Assembly: GCA_900550005.1 (NCBI GenBank)
Contig: URQL01000134.1
Span: forward strand, 1-5,189
Direction: 5' to 3'
Length of the DNA: 5,189 nt
Source: an uncultured Erysipelotrichaceae bacterium
Lineage (GTDB): Bacteria; Bacillota_I; Bacilli_A; Erysipelotrichales; Coprobacillaceae
This document shows positions 1 through 5,029 of this stretch, in pieces. Under the pieces are notes generated by a model. The model made no database searches. It worked only from the letters and a program-made list of their open reading frames with translations, and was not told the DNA's origin. The translations under genes were made by a program, and so were the position numbers. Numbering within the stretch: position 1 is the stretch's first letter; each line of letters starts with the position of its first letter.

Positions 1-290
1 GAGAAGAATTAAATGAACAAGGGACAGTCGAAGATGACTACCGTATTGAATATCATAGAGAACATATCAAACAGCTTAAGCTAGCTGTAGAAATGGATGG
101 TGTGGATTGCTTAGGTTATGTTACTTGGGGACCAATCGATATTCCAAGTAGTTCATGTCAAATTGCGAAAAGATATGGCTTTGTTTTTGTAAATCGTGAT
201 GAAAAAGATTTACGTGATTTATCACGTCATAAGAAAAAAAGTTTTTATTGGATCAAAAAAGTTTTTGAGTCAAATGGTGAAGATTTATAA
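1..290 (+). CDS. GH1 family 6-phospho-beta-glucosidase, C-terminal fragment (5' truncated by window edge)
   Basis: The reading frame enters at base 3 and gives 95 residues to a TAA stop; the rest of the gene lies off the window. Family 1 enzymes of this kind hydrolyse phosphorylated beta-glucosides (cellobiose-6-P, salicin-6-P) delivered to the cytoplasm by PTS transporters. Seen: a DDYRIEY...HREHIKQLKLAV stretch, then DGVDCLGYVTWGPID, then KRYGFVFV and a closing KKKSFYWIKKVFESNGEDL, which is the usual C-terminal order in this family. The Ser...KRY segment corresponds to the phosphate-binding Ser/Lys/Tyr region of 6-phospho-glycosidases, which favours a phospho-glycosidase over a plain beta-glucosidase. 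The catalytic glutamates would lie upstream and cannot be checked; the nucleophile (ITENG motif) should be just beyond the edge. Family assignment is firm; substrate is inferred. No clear intrinsic terminator follows the stop. Confidence 0.9.
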   Translation, partial: EELNEQGTVEDDYRIEYHREHIKQLKLAVEMDGVDCLGYVTWGPIDIPSSSCQIAKRYGFVFVNRDEKDLRDLSRHKKKSFYWIKKVFESNGEDL

Positions 291-324
291 TTTACTTGTT
301 TAGATAAATAAAAATAAAGAAAAT

Positions 325-357
325 ATACTGTTAAAAATTGCAAAAAACGTACAGTAT
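325..357. repeat. 7-bp perfect inverted repeat (atactgt-N19-acagtat)
   Basis: The arms at 325-331 and 351-357 are exact reverse complements separated by 19 bases. The downstream arm is not followed by a T run, so it does not look like an intrinsic terminator. Arm centres are 26 bp apart, and the element sits just upstream of the candidate promoter at 365-393. It may be an operator for a local regulator or catabolite-type control, or a chance repeat. Confidence 0.4.
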
Positions 358-364
358 GTTCGTA

Positions 365-393
365 TTGAAATCTATTGATTATCTATTCATAAT
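365..393 (+). promoter_or_regulatory. Candidate sigma-A promoter for the peptide-regulator unit
   Basis: TTGAAA at 365-370 (5 of 6 matches to TTGACA) is followed after exactly 17 bases by CATAAT at 388-393 (5 of 6 matches to TATAAT). Transcription would start near 400, leaving a leader of about 125 bases before the peptide start at 525. It is the best-scoring promoter I could find by eye in the gap. A weaker alternative is a TAAAAT at 477-482, which lacks a well-placed -35 box. Confidence 0.6.
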
Positions 394-412
394 AAAAACA
401 GTCAAATAATGT

Positions 413-444
413 CGAAATATTCGTTAATATTAGGACAATATGTC
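413..444. promoter_or_regulatory. Pair of 11-bp dyads in the leader
   Basis: cgaa-ata-ttcg (413-423) and gaca-ata-tgtc (434-444) both have 4-bp arms around a central ata, and their centres (418 and 439) are 21 bp apart, about two helical turns. They lie just downstream of the predicted start site. Same geometry and same-face spacing are compatible with a dimeric HTH protein, for instance the regulator encoded at 711-1943. The arm sequences differ, so they are not copies of one site; the assignment is tentative. Confidence 0.3.
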
Positions 445-458
445 AATAATTGGAAAAC

Positions 459-480
459 TTTATCTGTTTATTTAGATAAA
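459..480 (+). repeat. AT-rich hairpin upstream of the small peptide gene
   Basis: tttatct (459-465) and agataaa (474-480) are perfect complements around an 8-base loop. With only one G-C pair the stem would be weak in RNA, and no T run follows. It ends 31 bases before the ribosome binding site of the peptide gene. It could act as a DNA operator half-site pair; no function can be assigned. Confidence 0.3.
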
Positions 481-511
481 ATACCATGTTATCCTTTGGA
501 TGTAATGAAAA

Positions 512-516
512 GGGGG
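512..516 (+). promoter_or_regulatory. Ribosome binding site that sets the peptide start
   Basis: GGGGG, in the purine run aaaagggggataa, sits 8 bases before the ATG at 525. An earlier in-frame ATG at 486 has no purine-rich sequence upstream and would add 13 residues ahead of the Lys-Lys hydrophobic export signal, so the start at 525 is preferred. Confidence 0.75.
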
Positions 517-524
517 ATAACAAA

Positions 525-695
525 ATGAAAAAAATATTCGGTTTATTATTGGCGTGGAGCTTATGTGTAGGAGTAACATGTACACATATTCATGATGAAA
601 ATTGTGGATATAATCCTGAAACAAAAGAAGGATGCGTTCATGAAATGGAATCAGGAATTACTCCTTACGAAATAGGTCCAGAATGGATTGGATAA
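525..695 (+). CDS. Small exported Cys/His peptide, candidate signal precursor for the downstream RNPP-type regulator
   Basis: This encodes 56 residues. Residues 1-18 form a short export signal: MKK, then a hydrophobic core (IFGLLLAWSLCVGV). The following part is acidic and polar, with Cys19, His21, His23, Asp24, Cys27, Gly28, Tyr29, Cys37 and His39, that is, a CTHIHDENCGY unit followed by a partial second unit starting CVH. The tail is ITPYEIGPEWIG. No convincing lipobox is present (WSLC and GVTC both deviate), nor a clear AxA signal peptidase site. The gene is followed after 15 bases by the HTH-TPR regulator, so the two are almost certainly co-transcribed. In RNPP systems a secreted precursor is processed and its C-terminal end re-imported to bind the TPR domain; by analogy the tail would be the signal. 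An alternative is a small metal-binding or disulfide-bonded surface peptide. I do not recognise a named family; function is inference from context. Confidence 0.7.
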   Translation: MKKIFGLLLAWSLCVGVTCTHIHDENCGYNPETKEGCVHEMESGITPYEIGPEWIG

Positions 696-710
696 TCAAG
701 GAGAATTAGT

Positions 711-1943
711 ATGAAAAAGGGAATTGGGTCAATTATTAGAATCAATCGTATTAGTCAAGATCGTTCACTTCGAGGTTTAGCTAAAGAAGTGGGAATGCAA
801 GGAAGTCAATTAAGTAAAATTGAACGTGGTATTGAATATACGAAAGATACAATGATTGACTCAATTTTTTTAGCTTTAGGATTAGATCCGCATTTAATTG
901 AAATTTTCACAACACAAAATAGTTATTTCTTTAAACGAGGTTTTGATGCAATTTTATATCGTAAAGATAAAAGTGATGTTGAAAGGATTTTAAAACATTA
1001 TCAAGAACTTATTGATCATAACTTTTTGTCTTGTGAATTCTATGTGTTTAAATTAGCATATGATCTTTTATATACACATGATCAAGTTCAAATTGATGAC
1101 AATTTAACTATACTTCGTCAATTAGACGATGCATTAACAGATGAAGTAGATTATATTTTTAGAATTTATTATGGTTATTACTATTTTATTTCAGGTAAAT
1201 TGGATTTAGCTTTACAACAATACGAGCTTGCTAAAGGATGTATGGTAAATCGTCATGAAGTAGGTTTAATCGATTATTACATTGGCATTATTAAGGCTAA
1301 ACAAGGAGATTTATTTGATGCTTATAATTATTTCGTAGAAGCTAAAAAGATTTTTGAACGTTATCATAATTACATAAGAAGTTCAATTTGCATTGTATCT
1401 ATTGGTAATACTTACTTATTATCCGGTAAATATGAGGATGCATTACATACTTATTTTGAAGCTAAGAAAATCTTTGAATTAATTAAAGTTGATCGTTCAA
1501 TCGAAATTGTTGTTTATGATAATATTCTTTTACTTTTTTTATTTACATATCAATATGAATTATTTTTTGAGGCGTTAGATCAAATTGATGAAGATTTAAA
1601 ATCTTTATTAGCTAAACGTCCTCGTTACCATTATTATAAAATTGCTGCTTATTTTTATACGAATCAATTTGAAGAGTGTAAGAAGTGCATCGCTTATTTT
1701 AGAACAATTAATGATAATGAGTTGGATGAGTATTTAGTAAATTATTTCGAATTAAAAATGAATAAAGGAAGTCAAAGTGAACGGATTAAACTTTTAGAGA
1801 AGAATTATGAAGCTTATATGCAAATGAAAGATTATAATGGTTTAAGATATTTGTTAAATTTGTTGATTGAAGAATATGAGTCGGTAAAAGATTATGCTAA
1901 GTTGTATTTCTATAATAAACAATTAATTGATCTAACAATATAA
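711..1943 (+). CDS. XRE-type HTH and TPR regulator, RNPP-like (PlcR/NprR/Rgg-type) putative peptide receptor
   Basis: This is a 410-residue cytoplasmic protein. Residues 5-60 are an XRE/Cro-type helix-turn-helix: LRGLAKEVGMQGSQLSKIERG (20-40) holds the two helices, with SQLSKIERG as the recognition helix. The rest is alpha-helical, Tyr/Phe-rich and TPR-like. The clearest repeats are about 148-179, 187-217 and 226-257, with a further one near 306-335. Two units end in the same EAKKIFE segment, 40 residues apart. Order and length match the RNPP family, closest in size to NprR (about 420 residues), whose members bind short peptides in the TPR groove and control transcription. AAGGAG at 698-703 lies 7 bases before the ATG. 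The upstream small exported peptide is the natural candidate ligand. Direct targets are unknown; autoregulation of the 291-524 region is plausible. Family architecture is well supported; peptide sensing is inferred. Confidence 0.85.
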   Translation: MKKGIGSIIRINRISQDRSLRGLAKEVGMQGSQLSKIERGIEYTKDTMIDSIFLALGLDPHLIEIFTTQNSYFFKRGFDAILYRKDKSDVERILKHYQELIDHNFLSCEFYVFKLAYDLLYTHDQVQIDDNLTILRQLDDALTDEVDYIFRIYYGYYYFISGKLDLALQQYELAKGCMVNRHEVGLIDYYIGIIKAKQGDLFDAYNYFVEAKKIFERYHNYIRSSICIVSIGNTYLLSGKYEDALHTYFEAKKIFELIKVDRSIEIVVYDNILLLFLFTYQYELFFEALDQIDEDLKSLLAKRPRYHYYKIAAYFYTNQFEECKKCIAYFRTINDNELDEYLVNYFELKMNKGSQSERIKLLEKNYEAYMQMKDYNGLRYLLNLLIEEYESVKDYAKLYFYNKQLIDLTI

Positions 1944-2003
1944 AAAATCATTTGTGAAATTAAATCTGTAACATGAATTAATTTCCAAATGATTTTATTT
2001 TTT
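1944..2003. terminator. Long intrinsic terminator shared by convergent genes
   Basis: An 11-bp perfect stem (aaaatcatttg at 1944-1954, caaatgatttt at 1986-1996) continues, past a one-base bulge at 1955, into a further 8 bp (1956-1963 with 1978-1985), leaving a 14-base loop. On the plus strand it is followed by a T run at 1998-2003; on the minus strand the A run at 1942-1947 gives the matching T run. It therefore can end both the regulator transcript and the nitroreductase transcript, and it overlaps the nitroreductase stop codon. Confidence 0.85.
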
Positions 2004-2498
2004 CCAATAAGTGATTTTATTTTCATCATAACGATCAACAAGAGGTTTGTTTTCGTTACTATAGCCAATAGCAATAACACCGACAGGTAAATAAGAGGCA
2101 GGTAAATTAAAATAGTTTTTAAAGGCTTTGATTCTTTCTTCGTTAGGACCAATTCCACACCAACATGTTCCTAAGTTTAAGTGTTTAGCTTCAAGTAAAA
2201 TATTTTCAATTGCTGCAGCGCAATCTACATAGATGTAACCATCTTGTTCCATGACTTGATGATCTCCAGATACAACAATTGCTGCCTGTGCTTGTGACAT
2301 CATTTTAGTATAAGGCGATAAAGTTGTTATTGCATCAAGAGATTCACGATCACTAATAACTAAAAATCGCCATTCTTGTCTGTTAGCTGCACTAGGTGCA
2401 CGCATAGCTGCTTGAAGTAAAGCTGTGATTTTTTCGGGCTCTATTGGTTGGTCTTTAAATTTACGAATACTTTGTCTTGTTCTAATTTCTTCTAGCAT
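1995..2498 (-). CDS. Nitroreductase family FMN-dependent oxidoreductase
   Basis: This 167-residue protein is the usual length of the minimal nitroreductase fold. These enzymes are FMN-binding homodimers that use NAD(P)H to reduce nitro compounds, quinones or flavins in the cytoplasm. Seen: TRQSIRKF (residues 7-14), the Arg-x-Ser-x-Arg motif that contacts FMN phosphate; RAPSAANRQEWRF (33-45), the second FMN-contacting segment; VDCAAAIENILLEA (91-104), the central dimer helix; and GTCWCGIGPNEERIKAFKNYFNLP with PVGVIAIGY (110-146), the C-terminal signature. AAGGAG on the minus strand (2513-2508) lies 9 bases before the ATG. It is transcribed alone, convergent with the HTH-TPR gene and divergent from the GNAT gene. 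The physiological substrate cannot be read from the sequence. Confidence 0.9.
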   Translation of the reverse strand: MLEEIRTRQSIRKFKDQPIEPEKITALLQAAMRAPSAANRQEWRFLVISDRESLDAITTLSPYTKMMSQAQAAIVVSGDHQVMEQDGYIYVDCAAAIENILLEAKHLNLGTCWCGIGPNEERIKAFKNYFNLPASYLPVGVIAIGYSNENKPLVDRYDENKITYWKK

Positions 2499-2537
2499 GA
2501 TCAGTCGCTCCTTTGATTAAAGATTTTATTAATTTAT

Positions 2538-2546
2538 ATTTTAACA
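2538..2546 (-). promoter_or_regulatory. Extended -10 promoter candidate for the nitroreductase
   Basis: Read on the minus strand, TGT followed by TAAAAT (2546 down to 2538) is an extended -10 element. The -35 region near 2561-2566 is poor, which is common with extended -10 promoters. Transcription would start near 2531, about 32 bases before the nitroreductase ATG. Confidence 0.45.
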
Positions 2547-2579
2547 TAAAGTAAGGATTTATGATAGCTAAAAAAAGAG

Positions 2580-2585
2580 TATAAT
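2580..2585 (+). promoter_or_regulatory. -10 box of the GNAT gene promoter
   Basis: TATAAT at 2580-2585 is a perfect -10 consensus. The -35 position holds only weak matches (tttatg at 2558-2563, spacer 16). The predicted start near 2592 lies upstream of the ATG at 2614 but downstream of the earlier in-frame ATG at 2584, which overlaps the -10 box and so would not be in the transcript. Confidence 0.55.
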
Positions 2586-2601
2586 GTTAATAGAAATTGT
2601 C

Positions 2602-2607
2602 GGAGGG
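2602..2607 (+). promoter_or_regulatory. Ribosome binding site setting the GNAT start
   Basis: GGAGGG is placed 6 bases before the ATG at 2614. The alternative in-frame ATG at 2584 has no such site, and translation from it would run through this Shine-Dalgarno as the VGGIG codons. Confidence 0.8.
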
Positions 2608-2613
2608 ATAGGT

Positions 2614-3102
2614 ATGTTTGAAAGCGAAAGATTATATTTAAGGAGATTTAAAGATCAGGATCTTGATTTTTTTTATGCATATAGAAATGATGAAGGGTGT
2701 AGTCGATATCAAAGCTGGAAAGATAATTCGAAAGAAGGCTTAAAGGCATTGATTGATCAACATAAAACAATTGATTTATTTACAGAAGGAACTCTTCAAA
2801 TTCCCATCGTTTTAAAAGAAAATGATCAAATGATCGGACATCTCTTTTTTGCATTAAGAGATCGTACTTTTACAATTGGTTATACTTTAGCAAGAAATTA
2901 TTGGCATCATGGTTATGCTAGAGAGATTGTAAGAAGAGTATGTGATCAAATTTTAGAGGATTATCCTGATTATGAGATTGTTGCTTTAATTCATGAAGAT
3001 AATTTACGAAGTCAAAAATTGATCGAAGATTTGCATTTTCAATATGAAGGTAAAGTTCGTTCTATGAATGCAAAAGTGTATGTTAAGACAAAGCAAAGTT
3101 AG
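2614..3102 (+). CDS. GNAT family N-acetyltransferase (RimJ/RimL-like)
   Basis: The protein has 162 residues from the preferred start and begins MFESERLYLRRFKDQDLDFFYAY in the way typical of the Acetyltransf_3 (RimJ/RimL, SpeG-like) branch. Members transfer acetyl from acetyl-CoA to an amine on a protein N-terminus, a small molecule or an antibiotic. Seen: IGYTLARNYWHHGYARE (88-104), the acetyl-CoA pyrophosphate-binding segment, with HHGYA in place of the more common GKGYA; a long helix REIVRRVCDQIL (103-114); and IHEDNLRSQKLIEDLHFQYEG (126-146), the Asn-x-x-Ser segment usual at the end of the fold. It is transcribed away from the nitroreductase and towards ychF, 62 bases upstream of the latter, with no terminator visible between them. 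Family is clear; acceptor substrate is unknown. Confidence 0.88.
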   Translation: MFESERLYLRRFKDQDLDFFYAYRNDEGCSRYQSWKDNSKEGLKALIDQHKTIDLFTEGTLQIPIVLKENDQMIGHLFFALRDRTFTIGYTLARNYWHHGYAREIVRRVCDQILEDYPDYEIVALIHEDNLRSQKLIEDLHFQYEGKVRSMNAKVYVKTKQS

Positions 3103-3109
3103 AATTTAG

Positions 3110-3138
3110 TTGCAATTTTGTAGTGAATTCGTTAAACT
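3110..3138 (+). promoter_or_regulatory. Possible promoter for ychF-sortase
   Basis: TTGCAA at 3110-3115 and TAAACT at 3133-3138 are separated by 17 bases, each matching 4 of 6 consensus positions. A TAAAAT at 3138-3143 is an alternative -10. Read-through from the GNAT gene is also possible because no terminator is seen in the 62-base gap. Confidence 0.35.
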
Positions 3139-3153
3139 AAAATAGATAGAAAG

Positions 3154-3158
3154 AGGTG
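3154..3158 (+). promoter_or_regulatory. Ribosome binding site setting the ychF start
   Basis: AGGTG in aaagaggtg sits 6 bases before the ATG at 3165. An in-frame GTG at 3156 falls inside this site and would add only Met-Leu-Tyr, so the ATG, which gives the conserved family start MPLTAGIVGLPNVGKST, is preferred. Confidence 0.8.
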
Positions 3159-3164
3159 TTGTAT

Positions 3165-4265
3165 ATGCCATTAACAGCAGGCATTGTTGGGTTACCAAAT
3201 GTTGGTAAATCTACATTATTTAATGCAATTACAAATGCACAAGTAGAAGCCGCAAACTATCCATTTGCGACAATCGATCCAAACGTTGGGGTAGTAGAAG
3301 TACCTGATCATAGATTAAATGATTTAACTGAATTAGTTCATCCTAAAAAAACAGTTCCAACGACATTTGAATTTACAGATATTGCAGGACTTGTAAGAGG
3401 TGCATCTAAAGGTGAAGGATTGGGAAACAAATTCTTAGCTAATATTCGTGAAACAGATGCAATTTGTGAAGTTGTTCGTTGTTTTAGAGATCCTGATGTA
3501 ACACATGTTGATGGAGGAGTAGATCCTGTACGTGATGTTGAAACAATTAACCTAGAACTTATTTTTGCTGATTTATCTACAGTAGAAAACAGAATTGGTA
3601 GAATTGGTAAAAAAGCACAATCAGGAGATAAAGAAGCAAAAATCGAAATTGAATTATTAACAAAACTAAAAGATACGCTTGAAGCAGAAAAACCTGCTAG
3701 AACTCTAGAATTTAGTAAAGAAGAAATTGTTTTTGTTAAACAATGGTCTTTACTTACGATGAAACCTTTAATTTATGTAGCAAACTTAGGGGAAGAAGAT
3801 TTAGAAGATCCTACACAAAACCCTTATTTTAATACTTTAGTTGAATATGCTGCTAAAGAAGGAAGTAAAGTAGTACCAATCTGTGCAAAAATCGAAGCTG
3901 AATTAGCAGGACTAGAACATGATGAAAAACAAATGTTTTTAGAAGAATTAGGAATTAAAGAAAGTGGATTAGATCGCTTGATTAAAGAAGCTTACGCTTT
4001 ACTTGGATTATGCACATTCTTTACAGTAGGTGTACAAGAAGTACGTGCTTGGACATTTAAAAAAGGAATGACTGCACCAGAAATGGCTGGAGTTATTCAC
4101 TCAGATTTCCAACGTGGATTTATTAAAGCAGAAACTTATAGCTATAACGACTTTATGGAATATAAAAGTGAACAGGCATTAAAAGATGCAGGTAAAGTAA
4201 GACAAGAAGGAAAACAATATGTAGGTCAAGATGGAGACATCATGTTGTTTAAATTTAATGTTTAA
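3165..4265 (+). CDS. ychF: Redox-regulated ATPase/GTPase YchF (Obg family, OLA1-like)
   Basis: The 366 residues match the usual length. Seen: G1/Walker A GLPNVGKST (9-17); the switch I stretch NYPFATIDPNVGVV (31-44); G3 DIAGL (72-76), followed by GASKGEGLGNKFL; a helical/coiled-coil insertion about 125-200; NLGE (207-210) at the G4 position, where YchF proteins carry NxxE instead of NKxD, which is linked to ATP over GTP preference; and a C-terminal TGS domain from about 280, with FFTVGVQEVRAWTFKKG and HSDFQRGFIKAET. YchF is a near-universal cytoplasmic protein that binds ribosomes and has been tied to stress responses, with ATPase activity. Codon use and composition resemble the neighbours. 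Its TAA shares its last A with the start codon of the sortase gene, so the two are translationally coupled. Confidence 0.97.
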   Translation: MPLTAGIVGLPNVGKSTLFNAITNAQVEAANYPFATIDPNVGVVEVPDHRLNDLTELVHPKKTVPTTFEFTDIAGLVRGASKGEGLGNKFLANIRETDAICEVVRCFRDPDVTHVDGGVDPVRDVETINLELIFADLSTVENRIGRIGKKAQSGDKEAKIEIELLTKLKDTLEAEKPARTLEFSKEEIVFVKQWSLLTMKPLIYVANLGEEDLEDPTQNPYFNTLVEYAAKEGSKVVPICAKIEAELAGLEHDEKQMFLEELGIKESGLDRLIKEAYALLGLCTFFTVGVQEVRAWTFKKGMTAPEMAGVIHSDFQRGFIKAETYSYNDFMEYKSEQALKDAGKVRQEGKQYVGQDGDIMLFKFNV

Positions 4266-5005
4266 TGAAAGAAAAAATAAGAAAAGTTCTATTAATCGTT
4301 TGTATAGCTGTGTTTTGTTATTCTGCTTTTCAACTTTATTCTATTTACAATAAATATCGTGTTGTAAGAAATCAAAATAAAGCTTTAGAATCCGAAGTGG
4401 TTGAAAAAAATGAAGAAGATGCTTCCACTTTTCATGTTGATTTTGATAAGCTAAAATCAATGAATGAAGATACGGTAGCATGGATTAATATCGAAAATAC
4501 AGAATTATCGTGTGTTGTTATGCAAACACCGGATAATGACTTTTATTTAAGAAGAAATTTTGATAAAGAATATTCATTTGCAGGGACTTTATTTATCGAT
4601 TGTAGTAATAAATCAGACTTTAGTGATTTTAATACCATTATGTATGGTCATAACAATCGTGGTAATTCGATGTTCGGAGTATTAAGAAATTATCGTAAAG
4701 ATGAAAGTTACCACATTGAACATCCTTATGTGGATATTTATGTTGATCATAAAAAAATGAGATATCAAATTTTCTCAGTCAAAGAAGTGGCATTGGATAG
4801 TACGTTAACTTACTATATTGTGGAAAACAATGAAAAATTTCAACAAAACATGATTAATGAGTGGATTAGTACTTCAATGTATGATTTTGGAGTGGAAGTA
4901 AATACAAGTGATAAAATTTTAACACTATCTACATGTGTAGATACATTAGATGATGCTTATCGATTTGTAGTGAATGCAAAATTAATAGAAGTAACAGAAG
5001 TATAG
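4265..5005 (+). CDS. Class B sortase
   Basis: The protein has 246 residues, usual for SrtB-type transpeptidases, which cleave a C-terminal sorting signal on secreted proteins and attach them to peptidoglycan. Residues 8-27 form one N-terminal membrane segment, after KEKIRK, so the catalytic part faces outside. A polar linker (about 30-60) leads into the sortase barrel: DTVAWINIENTELSCVVMQ (69-87), NDFYLRRNF (91-99), GTLFIDCSN (107-115). The catalytic residues are all visible: His129 in IMYGHNN, Cys224 in TLSTC, Arg233 in DDAYRFVV. The helix-containing insertion before the Cys strand supports class B. The start overlaps the ychF stop by one base (TAATG), and no Shine-Dalgarno lies close upstream; the nearest, GGAG at 4233-4236, is 28 bases away, so expression probably depends on reinitiation after ychF. 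No LPxTG-like or NPQTN-like substrate gene is in the window; the substrate is unknown. Confidence 0.93.
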   Translation: MKEKIRKVLLIVCIAVFCYSAFQLYSIYNKYRVVRNQNKALESEVVEKNEEDASTFHVDFDKLKSMNEDTVAWINIENTELSCVVMQTPDNDFYLRRNFDKEYSFAGTLFIDCSNKSDFSDFNTIMYGHNNRGNSMFGVLRNYRKDESYHIEHPYVDIYVDHKKMRYQIFSVKEVALDSTLTYYIVENNEKFQQNMINEWISTSMYDFGVEVNTSDKILTLSTCVDTLDDAYRFVVNAKLIEVTEV

Positions 5006-5029
5006 AACAACCTGTTCTATGCTTTTTTT
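5002..5029 (+). terminator. Intrinsic terminator after the sortase gene
   Basis: atagaaca (5002-5009) pairs perfectly with tgttctat (5013-5020) around the 3-base loop acc, followed by gc and seven T (5023-5029). The stem overlaps the sortase stop codon. It marks the end of the ychF-sortase transcript; on the minus strand there is no T run, so it works in one direction only. Confidence 0.88.

Larger units (their letters stand above)
291..524. other. Noncoding leader and promoter region between GH1 gene and peptide-regulator unit
   Basis: This is a 234-base AT-rich gap with no convincing coding frame. It contains a 7-bp inverted repeat at 325-357, a promoter candidate at 365-393, two 11-bp dyads centred at 418 and 439, an AT-rich hairpin at 459-480 and a strong ribosome binding site at 512-516. 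A 10-base direct repeat, tttagataaa, occurs at 299-308 and 471-480. The density of symmetric elements suggests regulatory DNA for the downstream unit, but AT-rich sequence yields short repeats by chance. Confidence 0.6.

Noticed and set aside
486..524. Upstream ATG extending the small peptide by 13 residues
   Set aside because: It has no ribosome binding site and would put polar residues ahead of a standard MKK-hydrophobic export signal; the internal ATG at 525 has GGGGG at good spacing.
505..528. Seven-codon micro-ORF overlapping the peptide start (AAATGA)
   Set aside because: No ribosome binding site precedes it, and it runs through the Shine-Dalgarno of the real gene; it is likely a chance frame.
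1910..2158. 82-residue hydrophobic frame on the minus strand
   Set aside because: It overlaps the nitroreductase 3' half and the shared terminator in another frame; the Leu/Ile-rich content is a by-product of AT-rich coding sequence.
2584..2613. Longer start for the GNAT protein
   Set aside because: This ATG lies in the -10 box and lacks a ribosome binding site; the family normally begins close to the MFESERLYLRRF segment.
3105..3141. tttagtt ... aactaaa inverted repeat between the GNAT gene and ychF as a terminator
   Set aside because: The loop is over 20 bases, the stem is AT-rich and no T run follows, so it does not qualify as a terminator.
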